From contig NZ_CAJUBK010000076.1 of assembly GCF_910584465.1 (NCBI RefSeq), forward strand, positions 1-9,102: 9,102 nucleotides of DNA, in the 5' to 3' direction. The notes below the pieces were generated by a model that was given only the letters and a program-made list of their open reading frames with translations, did no database searches and was not told the DNA's origin. Both the position numbers and the translations under genes were made by a program. Positions 1 through 6,692 of the stretch are shown one piece after another. Numbering within the stretch: position 1 is the stretch's first letter; the number at the start of each line of letters is the position of its first letter. Source of the DNA: an uncultured Oscillibacter sp. (GTDB lineage Bacteria > Bacillota > Clostridia > Oscillospirales > Oscillospiraceae).

Positions 1-22
1 AAAGACATTTTCGACAGCCTGG

Positions 23-46
23 GGACCGGCCCTCTCGGGCCGGTCC
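23..46 (-). terminator. Hairpin after the last operon gene, possible terminator
   Basis: A perfect 10-bp inverted repeat (GGACCGGCCC at 23-32 and its complement at 37-46) with a 4-base loop starts 7 bases after the stop codon of the MglB-like gene. Its position and GC-rich stem fit an intrinsic terminator or a 3' stabilising hairpin for the five-gene regulatory unit. No T tract directly follows on the minus strand; the next bases read CCAGGCTGTCGAAAATG. Classical Rho-independent termination is therefore not fully supported, and the window ends before the downstream context can be read. Confidence 0.5.
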
Positions 47-53
47 TGTCCGT

Positions 54-1133
54 TCACTCCTCCTGGAACTCCTCCAGGTTTTCCCGGGTCACCATCCGGT
101 AGGGGAGCCACACATAGTGTCCGTCCACCAGCTCCACCGCCTGGGCCGGGTCCTCCCCGCTCCACAGGGCCAGCGCCAGATCCAATATGGCCTGGGCCTG
201 CCCCCGGCTGTCGTTGTGGACGGTGCCGTAGAGCTGCCCGGCGGCGACGGCCTCCTGGGCGGGAGCCGTGGCGTCCACCCCCACGATGAGGGGCCAGCGG
301 CTCCGGTCCGTCTCCGCCAGGGCGTCGATGGCCCCCAGGGCCATGTCGTCGTTGTTGGAGAAGATGACCTCGATCCCGCCGCCGAACTCCTCGATCCACT
401 GGGCCGTCCGGGCGGCGGCCTGGGCGCGGTTCCAGTTGGCGGTCTCGTTGGCCAGCTTCTCCACCTCCACGCCGCCGTCGGTGACGGCCTTGACGGAGTA
501 TTCCGTCCGCAGCAGGGAGTCCTGGTGCCCCGGCTCCCCCTCCAGCATGACGTACTGGAGGACCCCGTCGCCATTGCGGTCCAGGGCCTCCCGGTCCGCC
601 CGCCACGCGTCCAGCACCAGCTTCCCCTGGAGGGTGCCGCTCTCCTTCGCGTCGGCCCCCACGTAATAGATCTGGTCCCAGCGCTGGATGTCCTCCGCCA
701 CCGGCTGGCGGTTGAAGAAGATCAGGGGCACGCCCTCGGCCTCCGCCTTGTCGGCGATCACCGACGCCGCCGTCCGGTCCACCAGGTTGACGCACAGCAC
801 GTCGCACCCCCGGGACAAAAAGCGGTCCACCTGGTCCAGCTGGGTGCTCTGGCTGCTCTTGCCGTCGGCGATGAAGAGGGTGATCTTCCGCCCCGTCTCG
901 CCCTCCGCCTCCCGGACCATCCACTCCAGGTTCTGGGCCATGGTGGAGATGAACGTATCGTCCTGGGTGTAAAGCGCGCAGCCGATGCGCAGCCCGTCGT
1001 CCTCTCCCCCGCCGCAGCCCGGGGACAGCGCCAGCGCCCCCAGCAGGAGGGCCAGCGCCCCCCAGCGGCTCCAGCCGCTACCGGCTGGAGGACGACATGA
1101 CCGGGAACAGCAGCTTTTGGTTCTCAGGCGCAT
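54..1133 (-). CDS. MglB-like galactose/glucose-binding lipoprotein
   Basis: This 359-residue extracytoplasmic sugar-binding protein resembles E. coli MglB along the whole mature chain. Residues matching the MglB sugar contacts are all present: D59, F61, N116, H203, D205, R209, W234, N261, D287 and N307. The calcium loop is also kept (D185, N187, D189, Q193, plus E255). The ligand is probably glucose or galactose. Residues 25-39 are hydrophobic and lead to C40, a likely lipidation site followed by a GGGEDDG linker; the lipobox is atypical (LSPGC). ATG at 1133 is chosen because GAGGGGAGG lies 6 bases upstream and no other ATG, GTG or TTG precedes the hydrophobic segment. This start overlaps the preceding gene by 56 bases. 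It is the last gene of a two-component operon and does not sit next to mglA, so it may serve kinase sensing, import through MglAC, or both. Confidence 0.9.
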   Translation of the reverse strand: MRLRTKSCCSRSCRPPAGSGWSRWGALALLLGALALSPGCGGGEDDGLRIGCALYTQDDTFISTMAQNLEWMVREAEGETGRKITLFIADGKSSQSTQLDQVDRFLSRGCDVLCVNLVDRTAASVIADKAEAEGVPLIFFNRQPVAEDIQRWDQIYYVGADAKESGTLQGKLVLDAWRADREALDRNGDGVLQYVMLEGEPGHQDSLLRTEYSVKAVTDGGVEVEKLANETANWNRAQAAARTAQWIEEFGGGIEVIFSNNDDMALGAIDALAETDRSRWPLIVGVDATAPAQEAVAAGQLYGTVHNDSRGQAQAILDLALALWSGEDPAQAVELVDGHYVWLPYRMVTRENLEEFQEE

Positions 1134-2010
1134 AGATATCCTCCCCTCGCAAGATCGAGAACGGCAGGGGGGACACGGTCCCCTCCTCGCCCCGGGCGAC
1201 CCCCACCGCCCGCCGCACCGCCAGATAGCCGGCGGCATAGTCGCTCCAGGCGGCCATGGCGGTGATGCTCCCCCGCTCCAGCTGGGCGGTGATCGCCGTG
1301 GCGGTCCCCACGCCGTAGAGCGCGAAGCCCCGCCCCTCCGCCTCCTTCTCCTCGGCGGCGCGCTGGGTGGCGGAGGGCTCGAACGCCATCACCCACGCGG
1401 TCCCCTCGTCCTCCGGCAGGGCCTCCGCCCGCCGGACGGGGACCCCCGCCTCCGTCAAAACGGCCTCCGCCGCCTCCAGGCGGGCCGCCACGCCGGTGCC
1501 GGGCCGGGCCGTGTCCAGCAGCAGCACCTCGCCGGCGGTCAGGTCCTCCAGCAGGGCCTCCGCCAGCCGACGCCCCAGCAGGGCGTTGTCCGGGGCCACG
1601 GTCCCCGCCGCGCCCTCCATGGGGGACTCCAGCGTCACTGTGGGGCAGATCACCCGCCAGGGCTCCAGGGCGGCGGACAGCGCCGCCGGGTCCGCCGGCA
1701 CCGCCACCAGCGCCGCCGCCCCGCTGTCCGCCTCCCGGAGGAGGAGGGACTCCTGCTCCGCGCTGTCGTTGGCGCTGGTGAGGGTCAGGAAGCGCAGCTC
1801 CGCCCCCAGCTCGTCCGCCGCCTGCTCCATGCCCTGCCGGGCGACGGTCCAGCCGGAGCTGTCCGTGTCCCGGAGCATGACGGACAGGGACAGCAGCTGG
1901 GGGTCCCGCCTCCCCCGGAAGACCTGCGGCAGGACCAGGGACGCCACCGCCGCCAGGCCCAGCGCCGCCAGGACGGCGGCTTGGATCAGATAGCTCCTCC
2001 TCGTCTTCAT
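1078..2010 (-). CDS. Membrane-anchored divergent periplasmic-binding-protein-like sensor partner
   Basis: This 310-residue protein has a short basic N terminus (MKTRRSY) and one hydrophobic segment at about residues 8-28. There is no cysteine lipobox, so it is probably tethered by an uncleaved helix. The rest resembles the type 1 binding-protein fold of RbsB/LacI sensor domains: an opening beta strand with LSVMLRDTDSSGW, a following helix RQGMEQAADELG, and a C-terminal lobe with YGVGTATAITAQLERG. The paired Asn-Asn-Asp and GVD sugar contacts of MglB are not evident, so the ligand is unknown. Residues 90-230 are very Ala-rich. Its ATG overlaps the kinase stop codon by 4 bases (ATGA), with GGGGGAGGAG just upstream, so coupled translation with the kinase is likely. 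Binding proteins encoded beside LytS/YesM kinases are known sensory partners (XylFII-LytS); that role here is inferred. Confidence 0.75.
   Translation of the reverse strand: MKTRRSYLIQAAVLAALGLAAVASLVLPQVFRGRRDPQLLSLSVMLRDTDSSGWTVARQGMEQAADELGAELRFLTLTSANDSAEQESLLLREADSGAAALVAVPADPAALSAALEPWRVICPTVTLESPMEGAAGTVAPDNALLGRRLAEALLEDLTAGEVLLLDTARPGTGVAARLEAAEAVLTEAGVPVRRAEALPEDEGTAWVMAFEPSATQRAAEEKEAEGRGFALYGVGTATAITAQLERGSITAMAAWSDYAAGYLAVRRAVGVARGEEGTVSPLPFSILRGEDIYAPENQKLLFPVMSSSSR
1140..1148 (-). promoter_or_regulatory. Ribosome binding site that decides the MglB-like start
   Basis: GAGGGGAGG on the minus strand lies 6 bases before ATG 1133, inside the coding region of the preceding gene. It supports an internal start with a 56-base overlap over a start after the upstream stop codon, where no ATG, GTG or TTG is available in frame before the signal-peptide core. 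Confidence 0.7.
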
Positions 2011-3821
2011 AGCTCCTCCCCCTGCTGGCAGCGCTCCGCCTCCTCCCGGCCCAGCACGGGGAGACGGATGCGGGCCAGCGTGCCCTCGTCCGGCTCACTG
2101 AAGATGGCCAGTCCATAGCCCTCGCCGAAGGTCAGGGACACCCGCTGGTGGACGTTCCGCACCCCGATGCCGGAACCGCCGGTCCGGACCTCGGGCCGGT
2201 CCCCGTCCAGGAGGGACGCCGCCAGCTCCGGCCGCATCCCCAGGCCGTTGTCCTCCACGTCGATGAGCAGGTCCTCCCCCTCCCGGTAGGCCGTGACCCG
2301 GATGACCCCGTCGTCCTCGGCGCTGGCCATGCCGTGATAGATGGCGTTCTCCAGGAGGGGCTGGACGATCAGCTTCAGGGTGTACAGCCCCTCTGTGCCC
2401 GGTCCGGCCTCGATCTTGGTGGTGAACTTGTTCTTGAAGCGGATCTGCTGGATGTTCATGTAGTGCCGGGCGTGCTCCAGCTCGTCCGCCAGGGGGATGA
2501 TGCTCTTGCCCTTGCTGAGGGAGATGCGGAACAGCCGCGCCAGGGAGGTCACCATCTGGATGGCCTCCTCCCGCTGGCCGGACTCCGTCATCCAGATGAC
2601 GGAGTCCAGGGTATTGTACAGGAAGTGCGGATTGATCTGGGACTGCAGGACCTCCAGCTCGCTGCGCCGCTTCTCGCCCTCCTGGCGGATGATGTCGTCC
2701 ATCAGGTGGCGCATGGTGGACACCATGGAGGCCACGGCGTGGCTCAGCCGCTGGACCTCATAGCAGCCGCCCTCCTCGATCCGCACATTGGCAAGGCCGT
2801 TGTCCAGCTCCCGGATGGACCGCTCCAGCCGCCGGATGGGGTCCGAGATGCGGGCGGAGATCAGGAAGTTCAAAAAGGCCATCAGGAAGATGGAGAACAG
2901 CAGCAGCGTCAATCCGAACAGCGGCAGCTGGGGCGAGGCGCTCAGCCAGCTCGCCGCCGGGGCCACGCCCACCAGCTTCCAGCCGGTGTAGCCCACGGTC
3001 TTCACCGTCACCTGCCGGGTCCGGCCCTGGAACCTCTCCGTGCGGCTCCCGTCCCGGTAGGCGGCGGCGGCCCGGTTGTTCTCCTCCAGCAGTCCCGCGT
3101 AGATCAGCTGCTGGCGGGGGTGGTAGATCAGCTCCCCGTCGCCGTCGATCAGGTAGAGGTAGCCCCCCTCCCCCAGGGTCACGTCCCGGCAGACCTGCTC
3201 GATGCCGCTGAAGCTCATGTCCACCAGCAGCACGCCGCCCTCGGTGACGCCGTCCCGGGTCAGCTGGACATGGCGGCTGAGGGAGACCACCCAGCGGTAG
3301 GGGTAGTCCGGATCGTCGAAGATGTTCTGGACATGGGGCGTGGAGAAATGCAGGTTCTCCATGCTTTGGCTGGCCGCCTGGAACCAGTCGCTGTGCATGG
3401 GGTCCGCGTCCTGCTTCACCGCCGACAGCGGCACGGCGGACACCAGGGCCCCCTGCCCGTCGAAGACCGCCAGGGACACCAGGTCGTCCCGGTTCTCCTC
3501 GTACAGGAGGCTCAGCGGGGCCGTCAGGTCGTCCTCGCTGAGGTCCATGTTCTTGATGCTCCGGTAGTGCACCGTGTCGGAGATGCGCATCATCCGCCGC
3601 AGGTAGCTGTCCAGGTTCAGGTTCGCCTGGGCCAGGACCCGCTGGCTGTTCTCGGCCACCAGCTGCTCGTTGGCGGCGGAGAAGCGCCACAGCAGGCTGA
3701 CCCCCATCAGCACCATGCCCGCCGCCGCCACGGCGGTGAAGGACAGGGAGAGGACCATCTGGATGCTCATCTTCCGATAGCGCTCCACCCACTGGGCGGC
3801 AAGGCGGCGGAAAACGCTCAT
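2007..3821 (-). CDS. YesM-type sensor histidine kinase with Cache-like sensor
   Basis: This 604-residue membrane kinase has a complete architecture. A transmembrane helix at about 21-46 is followed by an extracellular region at about 47-297 with a Cache-like segment (GYLYLIDGDGELIYHP, 220-235). A second helix lies at about 299-323, a HAMP linker at about 325-378, and a His_kinase/HATPase core follows. The H box QINPHFLYNTLD (395-406) carries the probable phosphorylated H399. The ATP site has the N box QPLLENAIYHG (487-497), DVEDNGLGM (521-529) and GGSGIGVRNVHQR (548-560). No key residue is missing. It presumably phosphorylates the response regulator encoded two genes upstream. ATG 3821 is preceded by GAGAGGAG and overlaps the stop of the lipoprotein gene by 4 bases (ATGA); its own stop overlaps the next start in the same way. 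The stimulus is not readable from sequence, but the neighbours point to sugars. Confidence 0.95.
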   Translation of the reverse strand: MSVFRRLAAQWVERYRKMSIQMVLSLSFTAVAAAGMVLMGVSLLWRFSAANEQLVAENSQRVLAQANLNLDSYLRRMMRISDTVHYRSIKNMDLSEDDLTAPLSLLYEENRDDLVSLAVFDGQGALVSAVPLSAVKQDADPMHSDWFQAASQSMENLHFSTPHVQNIFDDPDYPYRWVVSLSRHVQLTRDGVTEGGVLLVDMSFSGIEQVCRDVTLGEGGYLYLIDGDGELIYHPRQQLIYAGLLEENNRAAAAYRDGSRTERFQGRTRQVTVKTVGYTGWKLVGVAPAASWLSASPQLPLFGLTLLLFSIFLMAFLNFLISARISDPIRRLERSIRELDNGLANVRIEEGGCYEVQRLSHAVASMVSTMRHLMDDIIRQEGEKRRSELEVLQSQINPHFLYNTLDSVIWMTESGQREEAIQMVTSLARLFRISLSKGKSIIPLADELEHARHYMNIQQIRFKNKFTTKIEAGPGTEGLYTLKLIVQPLLENAIYHGMASAEDDGVIRVTAYREGEDLLIDVEDNGLGMRPELAASLLDGDRPEVRTGGSGIGVRNVHQRVSLTFGEGYGLAIFSEPDEGTLARIRLPVLGREEAERCQQGEEL

Positions 3822-4960
3822 GGCGTCTCCTCTCCCCAGCTGTCCGGGACCGCCCAGGGCTGGACGAAGCCCTCCGGGATATTCCTCCAGTCAATGTCCA
3901 CACAATACTCCGTCACCCGAAGCTCCCCTTCCGATCCCTCGTCCGAGAAGATCTCCCGGCCGGGCAGGCTTCCCGTCGGGAAGCAGATATCCAGCCCGCT
4001 GGAGGTGAAACGGATCCACTCCGGCTCCAGGGCCTCCGCCATCTTCTCCCGGAGGGACGGGGCGATGTCCCAGGCCACCAGCTCCGGCAGGCGCCTGCGG
4101 ACCTCCGCATCCGGCGCGGCGAAAAGGTCCCAGGGGTCGATCTCCTCCCCCGTCTCCCGGTCAAAGGCCGTCTGGAAGGTGGAAGCCCGGTACTCTCCGG
4201 CGCCGTAGTCGATGGGCAGCATCAGCTCCGTGGTGAAATACATCACCCGCTCGCTGGAGGCCGCGGGCGACACATTCTGCCAGATGTGGTCGCTTTGGAA
4301 CTCCTCTCCCAGCTCCTTCCAGGCGGCATAGCACCGCTCCAGCTCCTCCGCCTCGTCATAGAGCTCGCCCCGCTCCTCATACCAGGCCCGGACCTTCTCC
4401 TGCGCGGCCCCGCTCAGGCTCTCGAATCCCTCCACGCCCATGACCTGGACGTTTTCCGGTCCCCGGGGCTCCTCCACCTCCAGCAGCTCCGTGCCGTCCG
4501 CCAGGCGGTAGCGCCAGCTGCCCCATCGGTCCAGCTCCAGCACATCCACGGCCGTCCCGTCCCGGAGGACCGCCGCCTCCCGCTTCAGCTCACCGCTGAT
4601 GCCGGCGCTGGTGGCCCAGTAGGCTTTCACAGTCCCATCCGCCGTCTCCAGCTCCTCCCGCCGGGGGTGGCAGCTGGCATAGGCCCAGGCGTCCGTCCGC
4701 AGGTCCGCCCGGATCGCCGCCCGGAGCTCCTCGTCGGTCCAGCTGCCGCTGCCCCTGGGCCAGAGGCGGGTCCCCTCCGCCAGCCGTACGCCGGTCCGCT
4801 CTCCCTGCCTGTCCTCCACCACGAAGGCGGTGGGATCCCCGGCCTCGTCCGTCTGGACCTCCACCACCAGGCCCTCCAGATCGATCTCGTCCCGGCAGGC
4901 CGTCAGGCACAGCGCCAGGACCAGCGCCGCCAGCGCCGGGAAAAGCATCCTCTTCATCAT
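3818..4960 (-). CDS. Lipoprotein of unknown function in the two-component operon
   Basis: This 380-residue protein has a clear lipoprotein signal: MMKRM, a hydrophobic core, and a perfect lipobox LTAC ending at C22. It should be anchored on the outer face of the membrane. I do not recognise the family firmly. Residues 28-70 (GLVVEVQTDEAGD then FVVEDRQGERTGVRL) look like a small beta-barrel. The C-terminal half at about 235-370 has WDLFAAPDAEVRRRLPEL and a later SSGLDICFPTGSL stretch, faintly recalling the DUF3298/RsiV-like extracytoplasmic domain; this is a weak impression. The middle at about 170-225 is charged and helical. AGGAGG at 4966-4971 overlaps the stop codon of the regulator gene. 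It lies 5 bases from the first ATG and 8 from the second at 4957, so the second Met may be the true start. Its place between regulator and kinase suggests an accessory signalling role, which is inferred only from position. Confidence 0.8.
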   Translation of the reverse strand: MMKRMLFPALAALVLALCLTACRDEIDLEGLVVEVQTDEAGDPTAFVVEDRQGERTGVRLAEGTRLWPRGSGSWTDEELRAAIRADLRTDAWAYASCHPRREELETADGTVKAYWATSAGISGELKREAAVLRDGTAVDVLELDRWGSWRYRLADGTELLEVEEPRGPENVQVMGVEGFESLSGAAQEKVRAWYEERGELYDEAEELERCYAAWKELGEEFQSDHIWQNVSPAASSERVMYFTTELMLPIDYGAGEYRASTFQTAFDRETGEEIDPWDLFAAPDAEVRRRLPELVAWDIAPSLREKMAEALEPEWIRFTSSGLDICFPTGSLPGREIFSDEGSEGELRVTEYCVDIDWRNIPEGFVQPWAVPDSWGEETP

Positions 4961-4969
4961 GCCGTCCTC

Positions 4970-6571
4970 CTAACCTTTCTGTCCCGCCCGGAATTTCGAG
5001 GGCGAAACGCCGTGATGCCGCTTGAAGACATAGCTGAAATAGTTGGGGTCGCTGTAGCCCGCGGCCTCGGCGACGCGGTAGGTCTTCTCGTCCGTCTCCC
5101 GCAGGAGCCGCGCCGCCTCCTCCATCCGCACCTTCGTGACGTAGGCGGTGAAGGACATGCCTACTTCTCGTTTAAACAGGGTGGAAAAATACGTAGGGGA
5201 TAGATGGATGTGGGAGCACAGGGCCTCCACGCTGAGCTGCTCGTCGGTGTAGTGCCCGGCGATGTAGTCCTTGGCCCGCTCCACCATCTGCCACGCGGAG
5301 TCGCTCCGCCTCCGGCCCAGCAGATCGTGGAGCCTCTGGCACCGTTCCCCCAGCCAGTTCCCCAGCTCCTCCAGGCTGGAGAAGTCCGCCACGGACACGG
5401 CCCCGGTGAACCGCTCCCCGAAGACCTCCTCCACCGCCAGAGCGCCGGAGCGGGTCAGCCGGACCAGGCAGGTCACCACTTCCAGCAAAAAGAGGTCGCA
5501 CTTGGACAGGGACAGCCCGGCGCGGCTCAGCCGTTTGATCAGGCCCTGGACCACCTCCTCCACCTGCTCCGGCGTGCCCAGCTTCACGGCGGCGGACAGC
5601 TCCCGCTGGTCCTCCTCCTCGAAGGAGGGCGCGGCGGCGGACTGAGGCTCCAGGTCGCCGATGTAGATCACCCGGCCCCCGCCGGCCAGCACCCGGTAAT
5701 CCAGGGCGGACCGGGCGCCCTCGGCGCTGCGGTCCAGCTCCTCCGGCCCCCGGCAGGGCAGGCCCACCCCCGTGGTGAGCCGCAGGCCCAGATAGCTCTG
5801 GGACAGCCGGGACAGGCGCTCCAGCTCCTCCAGGAGGGGGTACAGCCGCTCCTCCCCGGACAGGCGCACCAGCAGCGCCGCCATGTCGCCGTAGAGCACC
5901 ACCCGGGCGGAAGCGCCCTCCAGGGAGAACTGCTTTTCCAGGAAGGACTGGACGGACAAGAGCAGCAGCTCGTCCCGCTCCCCCTCGTCCCCCGGGCCGT
6001 CCACATGGACCAGCGCGGCGGTCCACAGGCCCTCCGGCAGCTCGATCTCATACCGGGCCGCCCGGTCCTGGATCTGGTCCGGCCGGATCTGCCCGCTCAG
6101 CAGCCGGGTGTAGAACAGCTCCCGCAGCACCGGCAGGCTCTCCTCGTAGCGCCGCCGCAGCGTCTCCATGTCCCGGCGCTCCAGCCGCTGGGCCTCCAGC
6201 TGCTCCCGGAGCTTGTCCAGCACCTGGATGAGCTCCGGGGCGTTGATGGGCTTCAAGATGTACTCGGACACCCCCATGCTCACCGCCTGGCGGGCGTACT
6301 CGAAGTCGTCGAAGCCGGAGAAGACCACCAGCCTCGCCCCCGGCAGGGTCTGCCGCAGGCGGCGGCACAGCTCCAGCCCGTCCATGAAGGGCATCTTGAT
6401 ATCGGTCAGCACCACGTCGGGGTGGAGCTGCTCCGCCAGCTCCAGGGCCTCCTCCCCGTTGGCGGCCTCCCCCACCAGGGCGAAGCCCAGGGAGGCCCAG
6501 TCGATCTTCCGGCTGATGCCGGAGCGGATCTCCTCTTCATCGTCGGCCAACAGGACCCGGTATCCTTTCAT
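4970..6571 (-). CDS. YesN-type response regulator, receiver plus AraC DNA-binding domain
   Basis: This 533-residue cytoplasmic transcription regulator starts with a receiver domain (residues 1-120) containing acidic residues D10 and D11, the phospho-acceptor D57 in DVVLTDIKMPFMDG, and K107 in YILKPIN. A coiled linker at about 118-150 (LREQLEAQRLERRDMETLRRR) leads to a long middle region typical of YesN proteins. Residues 428-533 form an AraC-type double helix-turn-helix, with LSPTYFSTLFKREVGMSF and VAEAAGYSDPNYFSYVFKRHHG both intact. ATG 6571 is chosen because it starts directly at the receiver (MKGYRVLLADDE) and has AAGGAGG 8 bases upstream. An in-frame ATG at 6610 would add 13 unrelated residues. 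It is first in the five-gene unit, 9 bases before the lipoprotein gene, and is the cognate partner of the YesM-type kinase. The adjacent mgl genes are the likely target (inference). Confidence 0.95.
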   Translation of the reverse strand: MKGYRVLLADDEEEIRSGISRKIDWASLGFALVGEAANGEEALELAEQLHPDVVLTDIKMPFMDGLELCRRLRQTLPGARLVVFSGFDDFEYARQAVSMGVSEYILKPINAPELIQVLDKLREQLEAQRLERRDMETLRRRYEESLPVLRELFYTRLLSGQIRPDQIQDRAARYEIELPEGLWTAALVHVDGPGDEGERDELLLLSVQSFLEKQFSLEGASARVVLYGDMAALLVRLSGEERLYPLLEELERLSRLSQSYLGLRLTTGVGLPCRGPEELDRSAEGARSALDYRVLAGGGRVIYIGDLEPQSAAAPSFEEEDQRELSAAVKLGTPEQVEEVVQGLIKRLSRAGLSLSKCDLFLLEVVTCLVRLTRSGALAVEEVFGERFTGAVSVADFSSLEELGNWLGERCQRLHDLLGRRRSDSAWQMVERAKDYIAGHYTDEQLSVEALCSHIHLSPTYFSTLFKREVGMSFTAYVTKVRMEEAARLLRETDEKTYRVAEAAGYSDPNYFSYVFKRHHGVSPSKFRAGQKG

Positions 6572-6579
6572 CGAGACCG

Positions 6580-6586
6580 CCTCCTT
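6580..6586 (-). promoter_or_regulatory. Ribosome binding site of the response regulator gene
   Basis: AAGGAGG on the minus strand is separated by 8 bases from ATG 6571. It decides the start in favour of MKGYRVLL over the upstream ATG at 6610, which lies before this site and within the putative promoter region. Confidence 0.8.
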
Positions 6587-6600
6587 CTTTATCCAGGTCC

Positions 6601-6629
6601 ATCCTACCACACTTGGACGGATATGAAAA
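6601..6629 (-). promoter_or_regulatory. Candidate promoter of the two-component operon
   Basis: On the minus strand TTTTCA (6629-6624) is separated by exactly 17 bases from TAGGAT (6606-6601), and a TG one base before the -10 gives an extended -10 element. Both hexamers match the sigma-70 consensus at 4 of 6 positions. The position fits: it follows the mglC terminator, whose T tract forms part of the -35 box, and leaves a short leader of about 25-30 bases before ATG 6571. The match is modest, so this is a candidate only. Confidence 0.35.
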
Positions 6630-6658
6630 GGGGCTCCGGCGCAAAAGCGCCGGAGCCC
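6625..6658 (-). terminator. Rho-independent terminator after mglC
   Basis: A perfect 12-bp stem (GGGCTCCGGCGC at 6631-6642 pairing with 6647-6658) closes a 4-base loop. On the minus strand it is followed by CTTTTCATAT, giving a short T tract. It starts 34 bases after the mglC stop codon. On the plus strand the bases after the stem are not T-rich, so it acts in the mgl direction. The short T tract may allow some read-through into the regulatory genes. Confidence 0.8.
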
Positions 6659-6692
6659 GGGACGTTCGGTCTTTGGGACAGGTGTCCCGCTT

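Noticed and set aside
117..1100. Plus-strand open frame of 327 codons opposite the MglB-like gene
   Set aside because: The minus-strand frame matches MglB residue by residue; the plus-strand product is compositionally biased and unrecognised.
1134..1238. N-terminal extension of the MglB-like gene up to an ATG at 1238
   Set aside because: The added 35 residues are Arg/Gly/Pro/Cys-rich and unlike a signal peptide, and the ATG at 1133 has a far better placed ribosome binding site. The extension would deepen the overlap to 161 bases.
2148..4208. Long open frame on the plus strand (686 codons) across the kinase gene
   Set aside because: It lies antisense to the well-supported kinase and lipoprotein genes. 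Its product is rich in His, Gln, Leu, Pro and Val with no recognisable motif, as expected from reading GC-rich codons backwards.
6572..6610. 13-residue N-terminal extension of the response regulator from ATG 6610
   Set aside because: The receiver domain begins at MKGYRVLL, and AAGGAGG lies directly before ATG 6571. The upstream ATG lacks a good ribosome binding site and would overlap the candidate promoter.
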